Shown here in pieces: positions 27,500 to 37,515 of a stretch of DNA of 64,000 nt. The stretch comes from Limosilactobacillus reuteri subsp. reuteri (GTDB lineage: Bacteria > Bacillota > Bacilli > Lactobacillales > Lactobacillaceae), in NCBI RefSeq assembly GCF_000016825.1, contig NC_009513.1:769001-833000 (forward strand), in the 5' to 3' direction. A program made the position numbers and the translations under genes. Numbering within the stretch: the first letter of the stretch is position 1; the number at the start of each line of letters is the position of its first letter. Below the pieces are notes generated by a model. The model did not search any database, was not told the origin of the DNA, and was given only the letters and a program-made list of their open reading frames with translations.

Positions 27500-29000
27500 G
27501 TTTCATTCTCCCTTCAAAGTAAAACAAAATCCTGGATAGCGTAAATGTGAGGATAAAGTAGATGATCATTGTGATGAATAGAGGTAAAACTCCTTTATAA
27601 GTTGCTGATTGCACTAATTGTGTTTGATACATCAATTCGGAAACACCAATCACAGAAACTAATGAACTATCTTTTAATAAAGTAATAAGCTCATTTCCTA
27701 ATGCTGGCCAAATATTTTTAAGTGCTTGTGGCATAATCACATATCTGAATGTTTCGTTTTTACTCATCCCCAAGCTCCGAGCAGCTTCTGTTTGTCCAAG
27801 CGGAATGGATTGGATTCCAGAACGAATAATTTCAGCAACATAAGCACCAGAGTTTAGTGAAACGGCAATAATCCCAGCGAGGAGGGCCGGAAGTGATTGA
27901 ATAAGTGCCCCAATCCCAAAGTAAACAAACATGATTTGAACCATCATTGGCGTACCCCGGAGAAATTCAATGTAGCAAACCGCAATTGAATGTAAAAATT
28001 TGTTCTTTGAAAGCCGCATTAGTGCAAAGAGAGTCCCTAATAGGAAACCAAAAATAACAGAGACAACTGTAATGATTAATGTATATTTAATCCCTTTAGC
28101 AAAGTAACGCCAATAGCTAAGAACAGTATTTTGCTTTTTATAACTCTTCATGTATTGGGAGGCTTCAGGAATCCATTTTTTATTAATTAGTTGTTCTTTG
28201 TTAACTTTTTTAATTGTTTGGTTGGCAGCATTGACTAACGAAGTATCACCTTTAGGAAAGGCCATGGCAATTCCGCCAGCAGTATTTGGCAATTTCGAAT
28301 TAAAGGCATAAAGATTTGAATTATTGGCAGCATAGGCTTTAGCAGTAGCAGCATCCATTAAAATCCCATCATATTTATGAGATTGAAGCCCAATGACTAA
28401 GGAAGAAAGTTTAGCAAGCCCTTTGCCGTTTGCTTTAGGCATTTCCTTTGAAATCAGGGTTGATTGGAGCGTACCGTTTTGTGCTCCTACATTTTTCCCA
28501 TTAAAACTTTTGACATTAACTAGCTTATCTTTATCTCCTTTATTAATTAAGAAGTAACTATCGCCGGAATAATATGTATTTGAGAAGTCAACGCTCTTTT
28601 TTCGTTCAGCTGTAACGTTCATTCCCGAAATAATAGCATCAATTTTACCCGTTTCCAGTGCAACTAGAAGTGAGTCAAAGTCCATGTTTTTAATAACTAG
28701 TTTTACTCCCAAGTCTTTAGCAAATTGTTTAGCAAGGGAAACTTCAAAACCGACATATTTAGTTTTTCCATTTTCTTTGGTTGTGAATTCGTAGGGTGGA
28801 TAATCAGCACTCATTCCCACAACCAGTGTTCCTTTTTGTTTAATCTTTTGTACTGAATCATTACTAGCGACTTGCGATGGATTATTGGCTGACGAAGAGC
28901 TAGTTGAACTGCTCTCGTTAGCAGCTAATGCAGTAATAGGTGTACATAATATCGGAAACGCAATTACCATTAGCAGTAATAAATGTTTAAAACCTTTCAT
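27489..29000 (-). CDS. amino acid ABC transporter, fused substrate-binding and permease protein
   Basis: One 503-residue polypeptide joins a periplasmic-type solute receptor to its permease, a layout common in lactic acid bacteria. It has a signal peptide ([23 protein letters not shown]), a Ser-rich linker and an SBP_bac_3 domain at about 52-285 ([19 protein letters not shown]). The five-helix permease domain runs from about 300 to 497 and carries the EAA loop [23 protein letters not shown]. The substrate is a polar amino acid, possibly arginine or histidine; an ArgR-like box upstream gives weak support for arginine. Confidence 0.92.
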   Translation of the reverse strand: MKGFKHLLLLMVIAFPILCTPITALAANESSSTSSSSANNPSQVASNDSVQKIKQKGTLVVGMSADYPPYEFTTKENGKTKYVGFEVSLAKQFAKDLGVKLVIKNMDFDSLLVALETGKIDAIISGMNVTAERKKSVDFSNTYYSGDSYFLINKGDKDKLVNVKSFNGKNVGAQNGTLQSTLISKEMPKANGKGLAKLSSLVIGLQSHKYDGILMDAATAKAYAANNSNLYAFNSKLPNTAGGIAMAFPKGDTSLVNAANQTIKKVNKEQLINKKWIPEASQYMKSYKKQNTVLSYWRYFAKGIKYTLIITVVSVIFGFLLGTLFALMRLSKNKFLHSIAVCYIEFLRGTPMMVQIMFVYFGIGALIQSLPALLAGIIAVSLNSGAYVAEIIRSGIQSIPLGQTEAARSLGMSKNETFRYVIMPQALKNIWPALGNELITLLKDSSLVSVIGVSELMYQTQLVQSATYKGVLPLFITMIIYFILTFTLSRILFYFEGRMKHAH

Positions 29001-29086
29001 AGCTAATAACTCCTTTGAGAATAGTAAAATTAAATTGTTACTAAATATACACTTAAATGTTTATTTATGCAATATAAAATCTGAAA

Positions 29087-29103
29087 AAGAATAAATATTC
29101 ACA
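29087..29103. promoter_or_regulatory. ARG-box-like site upstream of the amino acid transporter
   Basis: The sequence GAATAAATATTCA (29089-29101) fits the ArgR/AhrC half-site pattern GAAT-WWWW-ATTC, 87 bp upstream of the transporter start. TTATGCAATA and TTTGCATAAC nearby add weaker dyads. Single ARG boxes are short and AT-rich, so chance matches are possible. Confidence 0.35.
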
Positions 29104-29195
29104 TATTTGCATAACAATTAAAAGCGTTTGCTTAGCTTATGGAGTAGTCAAAGAATAGGTGGATAAGAAATTTAAATTTTTATTTAAAAGTAATG

Positions 29196-29224
29196 TTGAC
29201 AGGGTAGGCCATGTTGGGTAAAAT
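29196..29224 (+). promoter_or_regulatory. sigma-A promoter of rpsU
   Basis: TTGACA (29196-29201) and TAAAAT (29219-29224) are separated by exactly 17 bp, leaving a leader of about 70 nt before rpsU. The stretch between the transporter gene and this promoter holds no gene. Confidence 0.85.
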
Positions 29225-29299
29225 AATTTTTGTAGTGAAAAGGAAGCAGTATGCCTGCTACCTCGATACGTAACTTTAAGCTCGGAGGGAGGGATCAAC

Positions 29300-29491
29300 A
29301 TGTCAAAAACAGTCGTTCGTAAGAATGAATCTTTAGACGACGCTCTTCGACGCTTTAAACGTTCAGTTTCACGTAACGGAACATTGCAAGAATATCGTAA
29401 ACGTGAATTTTACGAAAAGCCAAGTGTAAAACGCAAGTTGAAATCTGAAGCGGCACGGAAGCGTAAGAACAAGCGCGGTCGTCGTTACTAA
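29300..29491 (+). CDS. rpsU: 30S ribosomal protein S21
   Basis: A small basic ribosomal protein that helps in translation initiation. All 63 residues match bS21: [20 protein letters not shown] at the start and an Arg/Lys-rich C-terminus ending KNKRGRRY. It has a GGAGGGAGG binding site. rpsU-yqeY is a conserved pair. Confidence 0.98.
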   Translation: MSKTVVRKNESLDDALRRFKRSVSRNGTLQEYRKREFYEKPSVKRKLKSEAARKRKNKRGRRY

Positions 29492-29498
29492 AATGTGT

Positions 29499-29530
29499 GC
29501 TCTCACCTGTTGCCTGGTGAGAGCTTTTTT
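29499..29530 (+). terminator. terminator between rpsU and yqeY
   Basis: A perfect nine-base stem, GCTCTCACC / GGTGAGAGC, is followed by six T residues. Because yqeY follows within 20 bp and has no clear promoter, partial readthrough is likely. Confidence 0.88.
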
Positions 29531-29550
29531 ATATGAAAGAAGGATAAATA

Positions 29551-29997
29551 ATGAGCTTACTACAACAATTAACGTCAGATATGGTATCAGCAATGAAGAA
29601 TCGTGATAAAGAAACATTAGACGTTGTCCGGATGCTTAAAGCAGCGGTTCAAAATGAACAAATTGAACTTGGCCACGATTTGAGCGCTAATGAAGAAATT
29701 GCGGTAATGGCACGTGAATATAAGCAACGTAAGGAATCGCTTGAAGAATTTGAAAAGGCTGGACGAGAAGATCTGATCAACCAAGCTAAAAATGAATTGG
29801 CAATTGTTGAAAAGTATATGCCAAAACAGTTATCAAAAGATGAAGTTACTAAGATTGTTAAGGAAGTAATTGACGAACTTAATGCTTCTAGTATGAAGAA
29901 CTTTGGACAAGTAATGGGGTCGGTTATGCCCAAAGTTCAAGGACAAGCAGATGGAAAATTAGTTAACCAGGTTGTAAAAGAACAATTGAGTAAGTAA
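29551..29997 (+). CDS. yqeY: GatB/YqeY domain-containing protein
   Basis: YqeY proteins resemble the tRNA-binding tail domain of GatB and may bind tRNA; the exact role is unknown. The 148-residue protein has the family signatures KNRDKETLDVVRMLKAAVQN and YMPKQLSKDEVTKIV, then MKNFGQVMGSVMPKVQGQADGK. It has a GAAAGAAGGA site and follows rpsU. Confidence 0.95.
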   Translation: MSLLQQLTSDMVSAMKNRDKETLDVVRMLKAAVQNEQIELGHDLSANEEIAVMAREYKQRKESLEEFEKAGREDLINQAKNELAIVEKYMPKQLSKDEVTKIVKEVIDELNASSMKNFGQVMGSVMPKVQGQADGKLVNQVVKEQLSK

Positions 29998-30007
29998 TAT
30001 TAGCTGT

Positions 30008-30058
30008 AAAAAAAGAGAGTATAAGGAGAAAGTTTCTTCATACTTTCTTTTTTTACTG
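30008..30058 (+). terminator. terminator after yqeY
   Basis: AAAAGAGAGTAT pairs with ATACTTTCTTTT around an AGGAGAAAG..CTT inner stem, followed by a T run. Confidence 0.75.
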
Positions 30059-30116
30059 TACATTTTTCCTTTTTAAACTAGAATTAAGGTATATTCAAAA
30101 GAAAAGGGGCCTTTAT

Positions 30117-31094
30117 ATGTGCACATCAGTAATTTATACAGCAGGTGATTATTACTTTGGTCGTAATCTTGATTTGGAAGTCAACCTTGGTCAAGAAGTA
30201 GTGATTACCCCGCGTAATAAGACTTTAGAATTCCGGGAAATGCCCAATCTTGAACACCATTATGCAATTATTGGAATGTCAATTGTTCGTGATGATTATC
30301 CATTATACTTTGATGGGGTAAATGAAAAAGGGGTTGGGATGGCAGGCCTTAATTTTGATGGTCCAGCTCATTATTTCCCAGTCCAAGAGGGGAAGGATAA
30401 TATTGCATCCTTTGAATTAGTTCCTTATATTCTTGCGGCAGCTTCCTCGGTTGCTGAAGCGAAGAAGTTACTTTCAAATGCAAACATTGCTAATATTAAT
30501 TTTTCTGATAAACTCCAAGCTGCACCGCTACACTGGATTATTGCTGATAAAACGGGTGCTTCTGTGACTGTTGAATCCACCGCAAAAGGATTGAATGTTT
30601 ATGATAACCCAGTTGGTGTTTTGACAAATAATCCGGAGTTTCCTCGTCAATTATTAAATCTTAGTAACTATCGTAGTGTTGCACCTGCTAATCCGGCTAA
30701 CGTATTTGCACCTAATGTCGACCTACCAGTTTATAGCCGGGGCTTAGGGACCCATTTTCTCCCGGGAGGAATGGATTCTGAAAGTCGTTTTGTTAAGGCT
30801 ACTTTCACTAAGATGCATGCCCCAGTTGGTAATTCTGAGGTTGAGAATATTACCAACTATTTCCACATTCTTCAATCTGTCGAACAACAAAAGGGTTTGG
30901 ATGAAGTAGCACCGAATACTTTTGAATATACGATTTATTCTGATGGTTCGAACCTAAAGAAAGGGATTTTTTACTACAAGACTTACGAAAACAGTCAAAT
31001 TAATGCAGTTGATATGCATAAGGAAGATCTTGAAGCATCAGAATTAATTACCTATCCAGTTCAAAATAAACAAATAATTAACCAACAAAATTAA
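30117..31094 (+). CDS. bsh: bile salt hydrolase (choloylglycine hydrolase)
   Basis: It hydrolyses glycine- or taurine-conjugated bile salts, a gut-adaptation enzyme of the Ntn-hydrolase fold. Cys2 becomes the N-terminal nucleophile after Met removal. The other active-site residues are visible: Arg16 and Asp19 (FGRNLD), Asn79 (AGLNFDG), Asn171 (LTNNPEFP) and Arg224 (SESRFVKA). At 325 residues it has the usual length. It is monocistronic, between the yqeY and argG terminators. The set of residues supports bile salt hydrolase over penicillin acylase, but the sequence alone does not prove substrate. Confidence 0.93.
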   Translation: MCTSVIYTAGDYYFGRNLDLEVNLGQEVVITPRNKTLEFREMPNLEHHYAIIGMSIVRDDYPLYFDGVNEKGVGMAGLNFDGPAHYFPVQEGKDNIASFELVPYILAAASSVAEAKKLLSNANIANINFSDKLQAAPLHWIIADKTGASVTVESTAKGLNVYDNPVGVLTNNPEFPRQLLNLSNYRSVAPANPANVFAPNVDLPVYSRGLGTHFLPGGMDSESRFVKATFTKMHAPVGNSEVENITNYFHILQSVEQQKGLDEVAPNTFEYTIYSDGSNLKKGIFYYKTYENSQINAVDMHKEDLEASELITYPVQNKQIINQQN

Positions 31095-31111
31095 ATAATT
31101 ATTCTATTTTT

Positions 31112-31165
31112 AAACTCTTTTTATGCATGAATAATTTATATTTTATGCATAAAAAGAGTTTTTTT
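31112..31165 (+). terminator. terminator after bsh
   Basis: A perfect 17-base stem (AAACTCTTTTTATGCAT / ATGCATAAAAAGAGTTT) has a 16-base AT-rich loop and a T run. Confidence 0.9.
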
Positions 31166-31185
31166 GAAAAAATATGCTAAAACTA

Positions 31186-31214
31186 TTGATTTTTATTCAT
31201 AATACTCGTATATT
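31186..31214 (+). promoter_or_regulatory. argGH promoter with overlapping ArgR-like box
   Basis: TTGATT (31186-31191) and TATATT (31209-31214) are 17 bp apart, about 40 bp before argG. TTGATTTTTATTCAT (31186-31200) resembles an ARG box and covers the -35, a position fit for arginine-dependent repression. This is a pattern match only. Confidence 0.5.
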
Positions 31215-31253
31215 TATAAACAACAAATTTCAAATGAGATGGAGGACGAGATT

Positions 31254-32486
31254 ATGTCAAAAGAAAAAATTGTTTTAGCTTATTCTGGTGGTTTAGATAC
31301 TTCAGTTGCGATTGCGTGGCTCAAAAATAAGGGTTATGACGTAATTGCATGTTGTATTGATGTGGGTGAAGGAAAAGACCTTGAAGCGATTAAGGAAAAG
31401 GGTCTCCAAGTTGGTGCGTGGAAGTCAGTAGTGATTGATGCCAAACGTGACTTTGCTGAACAATTTGTATTGCCAGCCCTTCAAGCCCATGCAATGTATG
31501 AGCAAAAGTACCCATTAGTTTCAGCACTTTCTCGTCCATTAATCGTTCAAAAATTAGTTGCAGTTGCTAATCAATACGGTGCGACTGCTATTGCCCATGG
31601 ATGTACTGGAAAGGGAAACGATCAGGTTCGGTTTGAAGCAGGTATCCATGCTTTGGCACCAGAGATGAAGATTGAAGATCCAATTCGGGATTGGCACTGG
31701 TCACGGGAAGAGGAAATTCAATACGCTAAGGATAATGGCATTCCTGTTCCAATCACAAAAGCTAGTCCATATTCCATTGATGAGAACTTATGGGGCCGGG
31801 CAAATGAATGTGGAATTCTTGAAGATCCGTGGGCTGCGGCACCGGCTGATGCATATGATCGGACAGTTTCAATTGAAGAAGCCCCTGATACCCCAACCAC
31901 AATTGAAATTACCTTTAATGAAGGGGTTCCTACAGCAATTGATGGTGAAGAAATGCCGCTTGACCAGTTAATTATGAAGCTTGACAAATTAGCTGGTAGT
32001 CATGGGATTGGTCGGATTGATCACGTTGAAAACCGGCTTGTCGGTATTAAGTCACGGGAAATTTATGAATGCCCAGCTGCAACTGTTTTACTAGCAGCCC
32101 ATAAAGATTTGGAAGACCTAACCCAAGAACGGGAAGTAGCGCACTTTAAACCATTAATTGAACAAAAGATGAGTGGAATTATTTATAATGGGCTTTGGTA
32201 TTCACCATTAATGAAATCTTTAGTCGCTTTTATTGATGAATCACAAGCAGTTGTTAATGGAGTAGTAAGGGTTAAATTATTTAAAGGAAATGTAATCTGT
32301 GAAGGTCGGAAATCACCAAATTCACTTTATGATAAAAACTTGGCAACTTACACTTCCGCTGATGAATTTGACCAAGAAGCTGCCACTGGCTTTATTAAAC
32401 TTTGGGAATTACCAGATAAGGTCTATGCTCAAGTACAAAACAAAAATAAAAAGAAAGTAAAGGAGAATACAAGCGATGCCTATTAA
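31254..32486 (+). CDS. argG: argininosuccinate synthase
   Basis: ArgG joins citrulline and aspartate, with ATP, into argininosuccinate in arginine synthesis. The PP-loop ATP motif [15 protein letters not shown] is near residue 9, and [19 protein letters not shown] is near 109. I start at the ATG at 31254 ([10 protein letters not shown]) because the GGAGGACGAG binding site lies inside any longer form. The roughly 410 residues are complete. Its end overlaps argH by 11 bp. Confidence 0.97.
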
Positions 32487-33861
32487 GAGAATGTGGGGTG
32501 GCCGGTTTGAAGAAGCTGGCGACCAACTAGTTAACCAATTTAATGCGTCGATCAGTTTTGATCAAGAAATGGCTCAAGAAGACATTGAAGGCTCATTAGC
32601 CCATGTAAAAATGTTGAAAGAAACACAAATTTTGTCAGCAGAGGATGCTGATAAGATTATTGCTGGACTCAAGAAATTACGTGAGCGATTAACTAGTGAA
32701 GGACTCCCATTTTCGATTGACAACGAAGACATTCATATGAATATTGAGGCATTGCTGACAGAAGAAATTGGCCCTGTTGCCGGTAAGCTTCATACTGGGC
32801 GGAGCAGAAATGATCAAGTTGCAACTGACCTTCATTTATATGTAAAGAAGCGATTGCCCATTATCATTAATGAATTGAAAAAATTACAGGCAGAATTAGT
32901 AGATAAAGCAGCAGAAAATGTTGAAACGATTATGCCAGGGTATACTCATATGCAACATGCTCAGCCAATTTCGTATGGGCACTATCTCATGGCTTATTTC
33001 CAAATGTTTCAGCGAGATGTTGAACGTTTTGAATTTAACCAGCAGCACACGGATTTATCACCCCTAGGAGCGGCTGCTTTAGCTGGAACCACTTTCCCAA
33101 TTGATCGACAATTAAGTGCAAAGTATTTAGGTTTTGCTGGACCATACCATAATTCACTGGACGCTGTTTCTGATCGGGATTTTGCCCTTGAATTTTTAAG
33201 TAACGCAAGTATTTTGATGATGCACCTGTCACGGCTATGTGAAGAACTGATTTATTGGTGTAGTTATGAATTTGGCTATTTAGAATTGGCAGATTCATAT
33301 TCTACTGGTAGTTCGATTATGCCGCAAAAGAAGAACCCTGATATGGCAGAATTGATTCGTGGTAAAGTTGGGCGAGTTTATGGTGATCTTTTTAGCTTAT
33401 TAACGACAATGAAGGGCCTTCCACTTGCTTATAACAAGGATATGCAAGAAGATAAAGAGGGATTATTCGACGCAGTAAAGACGATTCTCCCAAGCATCAA
33501 GATCATGACCGGGATGATTGCTACCCTTCAAGTAAAGAAAGAAGCCATGGAGCATGCAACTCATCATGACTTTTCTAATGCCACTGAATTAGCAGATTAT
33601 CTCGCTACTAAAGGAATTCCATTTAGGGAAGCGCATGAGATTGTCGGTGAGCTAGTATTGAAGGGACTTAAGACAGGGACAAATCTTGTTGATATTCCAT
33701 TAGACGAATATAAAAAGATTTCGCCCAAAATTGAAGAAGATGTTTATACCTGCTTACAACCTAAAGTAGCGGTTGAACGGCGGAATTCTTATGGTGGGAC
33801 TGGTTTTGATCAGGTTCGTCAACAAATTAAAGATGCTAAGAAGATTTTAGAAGGTAAATAA
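32476..33861 (+). CDS. argH: argininosuccinate lyase
   Basis: ArgH splits argininosuccinate into arginine and fumarate. The 461-residue protein belongs to the fumarase/aspartase superfamily: MWGGRFEE near the start, [17 protein letters not shown] near 108, [12 protein letters not shown] near 158 and the signature [12 protein letters not shown] near 281 with the catalytic Ser loop. Translation is coupled to argG. No carbamoyl-phosphate or ornithine-synthesis genes are in the window, so the pair completes citrulline-to-arginine conversion only. Confidence 0.97.
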
Positions 33862-33867
33862 TTGTGG

Positions 33868-33914
33868 AAATTGAGAGTGAGAAAGCAAAAACTTTCCTCA
33901 CTCTCAATTTTTTG
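33868..33914 (+). terminator. terminator after argH
   Basis: AAATTGAGAGTGAG(AAAG) pairs with (CTTT)CCTCACTCTCAATTT, followed by TTTTG. Confidence 0.9.
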
Positions 33915-33989
33915 TTTCATAGTAACCCATATATTGAATTAAAGGTTACAATTAAATATAATTGATGCAAAAATAAAGGATTTACGAGA

Positions 33990-34562
33990 ATGATTAGGGA
34001 AAAGATAAGTTTGTCAATTCATGAAATGACTGTCGTTGCCATGATGGTTGCAATTATTGCTGTTTTAGGAGCAGTTCCAGGAATTCCGTTGGGGTTTATT
34101 CCGGTGCCAATTATTTTACAAAATATGGGAATAATGATTGCCGGAGAATTACTTGGACCAAGATTAGGGACAATTGCTGTATGGCTCTTCTTGTTTTTAG
34201 TTGTACTTGGGTTGCCACTGCTTTCCGGTGGCCGCGGCGGAATGGTAACAATATTAGGTCCAACTGGCGGATATATTTTTGCTTGGTTATTTGTCCCATT
34301 GTTGATTGGCCTTAGTCTAAAATTAAGTTGGTATTATGGGATGACGCAGGGAGTAACTGAATTCCTGATTGTTTGGCTATGGGGTGTAATCTTTGTGGAA
34401 GGAGTGGGCGCAATATGGTTAGCTAATCAATTGCATACCACGCTTATTGCTGCTTTGACTTCCAATATTTTATTTGTTTTTGGCGATACAATCAAAGCAC
34501 TTATTGTCGTCTCAATTACTCGTCGTTTACGTCACATTAAGGCTTTTTCATTAAGGAGATGA
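33990..34562 (+). CDS. bioY: biotin ECF transporter substrate-binding protein BioY
   Basis: BioY is the membrane S component that binds biotin and associates with the shared ECF energising module. The 190 residues hold about six hydrophobic segments. PGIPLGFIPVPIILQNMGIM and GRGGMVTILGPTGGYIFAW are BioY signatures. Its stop overlaps the birA binding site, so vitamin uptake and protein biotinylation are encoded together, suggesting biotin auxotrophy. Confidence 0.92.
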   Translation: MIREKISLSIHEMTVVAMMVAIIAVLGAVPGIPLGFIPVPIILQNMGIMIAGELLGPRLGTIAVWLFLFLVVLGLPLLSGGRGGMVTILGPTGGYIFAWLFVPLLIGLSLKLSWYYGMTQGVTEFLIVWLWGVIFVEGVGAIWLANQLHTTLIAALTSNILFVFGDTIKALIVVSITRRLRHIKAFSLRR

Positions 34563-34567
34563 TTAGC

Positions 34568-35539
34568 ATGGCTCATTCAACTGCACAGAAAATTTTATGG
34601 CAATTACTTTCAGCGCCAGATTCATGGATTTCTGGAAATGATTTAGCAAAGCGATTCAATATTAGTCGTGAATCTGTTTGGAAAGCCATCAACGGTTTAC
34701 GAAAAAGTGGAAATAATATTGAGAGCCGTAGAAACCTTGGATACCGTTTTACCGGAAATTCACGGTTGAGTGCTGATATTATTGATTTTTATACCCATAA
34801 CCACTTTACTAATCGTCTTTACGTTGAAGATCAGGTTAGCTCAACTCAAAGCGTCGCAAAAGCTTTTTTGAGTCATCACCTAGTTAGTGCGCCAACAGTA
34901 TTTATCGCTGATTATCAAATTGCTGGTTATGGGAGACAGGGACGGTCCTTTTACTCTCCGGCAGCAACTGGACTGTACTTTAGTATGATTTTGCCTAGCC
35001 CAACAGACAAACCACTACAAGCTGGGTTAATGACAACGACTTTTGCAGTTTTAATTGGGGAAGTTCTTAAACAATTTTTCCCTGCTCAAGACTTTCGGTA
35101 CAAATGGGTCAACGACATTTATTTAAATCATAAAAAAGTCGGCGGAATTTTGACCGAGGCAGTAGTAGACCTTGAATCAAGGACAACGACATCCTTGGTG
35201 GTAGGAATTGGTTTGAATATAACTACAAAAGAATTTCCACTGGATCTTAAAGACAAAGCGACGGGAATAGCACCAGCAGATCGTAATCTTTTAGTTAGTC
35301 GGCTTATTGAGACGATTGCTAATAATTATTCAGACTATGATAATCCCCAGTATCTTGAGCAATATCGCCAAGGCTCAATGATTTTAGGACAGAAAGTGGA
35401 CTTGTTAGTAAATGGTGAGGCGATTGCTGGAATTGCTAAAAAAATTGAAAATGATGGTGCACTAACAATTCGCTTGGCAGACGGAAAAACGAAAACTTTT
35501 AATAGTGGGGAAGTAGTTAAAGTTAATTTTGAAAAATAA
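34568..35539 (+). CDS. birA: biotin-[acetyl-CoA-carboxylase] ligase / repressor BirA
   Basis: BirA attaches biotin to the acetyl-CoA carboxylase carrier protein. It has an N-terminal winged helix (ISGNDLAKRFNISRESVWKA), so it may also act as a biotin-responsive repressor. The ligase domain has the ATP/biotin loop GYGRQGRSFYSP near residue 119 and KWVNDIYL near 179 with the catalytic Lys. The ATG at 34568 follows AAGGAGATG; a longer form from 34559 would overlap that site. Confidence 0.94.
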   Translation: MAHSTAQKILWQLLSAPDSWISGNDLAKRFNISRESVWKAINGLRKSGNNIESRRNLGYRFTGNSRLSADIIDFYTHNHFTNRLYVEDQVSSTQSVAKAFLSHHLVSAPTVFIADYQIAGYGRQGRSFYSPAATGLYFSMILPSPTDKPLQAGLMTTTFAVLIGEVLKQFFPAQDFRYKWVNDIYLNHKKVGGILTEAVVDLESRTTTSLVVGIGLNITTKEFPLDLKDKATGIAPADRNLLVSRLIETIANNYSDYDNPQYLEQYRQGSMILGQKVDLLVNGEAIAGIAKKIENDGALTIRLADGKTKTFNSGEVVKVNFEK

Positions 35540-35638
35540 CTTCGATTCCTTAGAAAAGCTTGCAGTGATGAGGTTAAAGGTGATCTATGATATAATTATC
35601 ATTAAATAAAATCTGCTAAATTAAAGGAGATTGTATAG

Positions 35639-36646
35639 GTGGGAGAACAAAAAACAATTGAACAAACTTTTCAAATTGAAAGTCCAGAAATAGAAGTTGG
35701 CTTACTAGGAACACAGGATAAGTTTGTGAGCCTGATTGAACAAGGAATGGATGTTGAAATCCGACCATTCGGTGAAAATCTTAAAGTAAGTGGACAAGAA
35801 GAAGACGTTAAACTTACGATCGATGTATTTCGTGCCCTTATTTCGTTGCTAAACCAAGGAATCCGCATCCACAGTACAGATATTGTTAGTGCGATGAAGA
35901 TGGCGCATCGTGGAACACTGGAATATTTTGCTGACCTTTACAGTGAAACGATTATTAAAGATCGCCGAGGAAGAGCCATTCGGGTAAAAAATTTTGGTCA
36001 GCGGCAGTATGTTAACGCGATGAAGCATAATGATATTACGTTTGGGATTGGCCCTGCCGGAACAGGGAAAACTTACCTAGCAGTAGCAATGGCCGTTGCA
36101 TCCTTAAAGCGTGGCGAAGTAGAACGGATTATCTTGACGCGACCAGCAGTTGAAGCTGGTGAAAGTCTAGGATTCTTACCCGGTGACCTTCGTGAAAAAG
36201 TAGATCCTTATTTACGACCAATTTATGATGCCTTAAATGATATTTTTGGAGCTGATCATACGCAACGGTTAATTGATCGGGGAATTATCGAAATTGCGCC
36301 CCTTGCTTATATGCGTGGACGAACTCTTGATGGAGCATTTGTAATTTTAGATGAAGCCCAAAATACGACTAATGCCCAAATGAAGATGTTCCTTACCCGT
36401 TTAGGCTTTGGTTCAAAAATGGTTATTAATGGGGATGTTTCACAAATCGATCTTCCTCATGGGACTCGCAGTGGTCTTGTAAACGCGCAACGAATTCTGA
36501 ATAATATTAAGTCAATTAAGTTTGTTAAATTTAGTGCAGAAGATGTTGTTCGTCACCCGGTTGTAGCGCGGATTATTACTGCTTATGAGGACCAAACATC
36601 AAAACAATTAGCAGAAAAAGATAAAGAGAAAAAAGAGGAAAAATGA
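35639..36646 (+). CDS. phoH: PhoH-like ATPase
   Basis: PhoH-family P-loop ATPases are linked to RNA metabolism, probably with YbeY. The Walker A motif is GPAGTGKTY near residue 139 and Walker B is FVILDEAQNTT near 236. An N-terminal KH-like region comes first. It has 335 residues with a GTG start at 35639 after AAAGGAG. It overlaps ybeY by 4 bp and heads the conserved phoH-ybeY-dgkA-era-recO operon. Confidence 0.95.
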   Translation: MGEQKTIEQTFQIESPEIEVGLLGTQDKFVSLIEQGMDVEIRPFGENLKVSGQEEDVKLTIDVFRALISLLNQGIRIHSTDIVSAMKMAHRGTLEYFADLYSETIIKDRRGRAIRVKNFGQRQYVNAMKHNDITFGIGPAGTGKTYLAVAMAVASLKRGEVERIILTRPAVEAGESLGFLPGDLREKVDPYLRPIYDALNDIFGADHTQRLIDRGIIEIAPLAYMRGRTLDGAFVILDEAQNTTNAQMKMFLTRLGFGSKMVINGDVSQIDLPHGTRSGLVNAQRILNNIKSIKFVKFSAEDVVRHPVVARIITAYEDQTSKQLAEKDKEKKEEK

Positions 36647-37125
36647 TGGACTTGGAAATTTTTGATCAAACAACAGCGCAGCTTCCAAATGAACAATTGG
36701 AGATGGTAAGGGACTTATTACAGTATGCTGCTAAAGAACTTTCCTTATCAGAAAATACTGAAATGTCCTTAACATTTGTAAATAATCCAGAGATAAAAAA
36801 ATTAAATGCCCAGTATCGTAATGTTGATCGGGCAACTGATGTTTTAAGTTTTGCCGCAGAAGAGGCGGGAGATGAAACACCAATCATTATGGATCCTGAA
36901 ATGGCTGCTGAAATTCCTGTTAACTTAGGTGACTTATTTATTTCCATCGATAAGGTAGCAGAACAGGCAAAGTTTTTGGGCCATTCAGTTGATCGAGAGT
37001 TAGGATTTTTAGCTGTTCATGGCTTCCTTCACTTAAATGGATATGATCATGAAGAGCCGGCAGATGAAGAAAAAATGTTTAAATTACAACGGGAGATACT
37101 AGACGGTTATGGACTCACGCGATAA
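36643..37125 (+). CDS. ybeY: endoribonuclease YbeY (16S rRNA maturation)
   Basis: YbeY is a zinc-dependent RNase needed for 16S rRNA 3' processing. The metal motif HGFLHLNGYDH near residue 126 supplies the three histidines, and RATDVLSFA precedes the active site. At 160 residues it has normal length. Two adjacent ATG codons (36643, 36646) are both possible starts. It overlaps dgkA by 17 bp. Confidence 0.95.
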   Translation: MMDLEIFDQTTAQLPNEQLEMVRDLLQYAAKELSLSENTEMSLTFVNNPEIKKLNAQYRNVDRATDVLSFAAEEAGDETPIIMDPEMAAEIPVNLGDLFISIDKVAEQAKFLGHSVDRELGFLAVHGFLHLNGYDHEEPADEEKMFKLQREILDGYGLTR

Positions 37126-37504
37126 ACATCAAACTGAGAAAAATCATCACTTAATTCAAGCAATGTGTCACGCAATCGATGGAATTATCCAAGTGTTACG
37201 TGAAGAGCGTAATATGCGGTACCACCTTTTAGCGGCCTGCTTAGCCATTATTATGTCGATCTTATTGCATATTTCAGCAATGGAATGGTTATGGATTTTA
37301 TTGGCAATCTTTGTTGTTTTTACATCTGAATTTCTTAATACGGTTACCGAAGCTGTTACAGATTTGATTGTTGACCACCACTATGAATTAAATGTAAAAA
37401 AAGCTAAAGATGTGGCCGCTGGTGGGGTACTGATTTCAGCGATATTTTCAGTCTTGGTGGGGCTAATTATTTTTATCCCCCGTATATTAGCAATTATTAG
37501 ATAG
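37109..37504 (+). CDS. dgkA: undecaprenol/diacylglycerol kinase family protein
   Basis: Gram-positive DgkA phosphorylates undecaprenol and recycles the cell-wall lipid carrier. The 131-residue membrane protein has three membrane helices (about 36-52, 56-72 and 105-128) and the family motif [14 protein letters not shown] with the metal-binding Glu and Asn near residue 72. An amphipathic N-terminal helix precedes them. It sits between ybeY and era, as in other Firmicutes. Confidence 0.94.
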   Translation: MDSRDKHQTEKNHHLIQAMCHAIDGIIQVLREERNMRYHLLAACLAIIMSILLHISAMEWLWILLAIFVVFTSEFLNTVTEAVTDLIVDHHYELNVKKAKDVAAGGVLISAIFSVLVGLIIFIPRILAIIR

Positions 37505-37515
37505 GAAGTTTTAAT

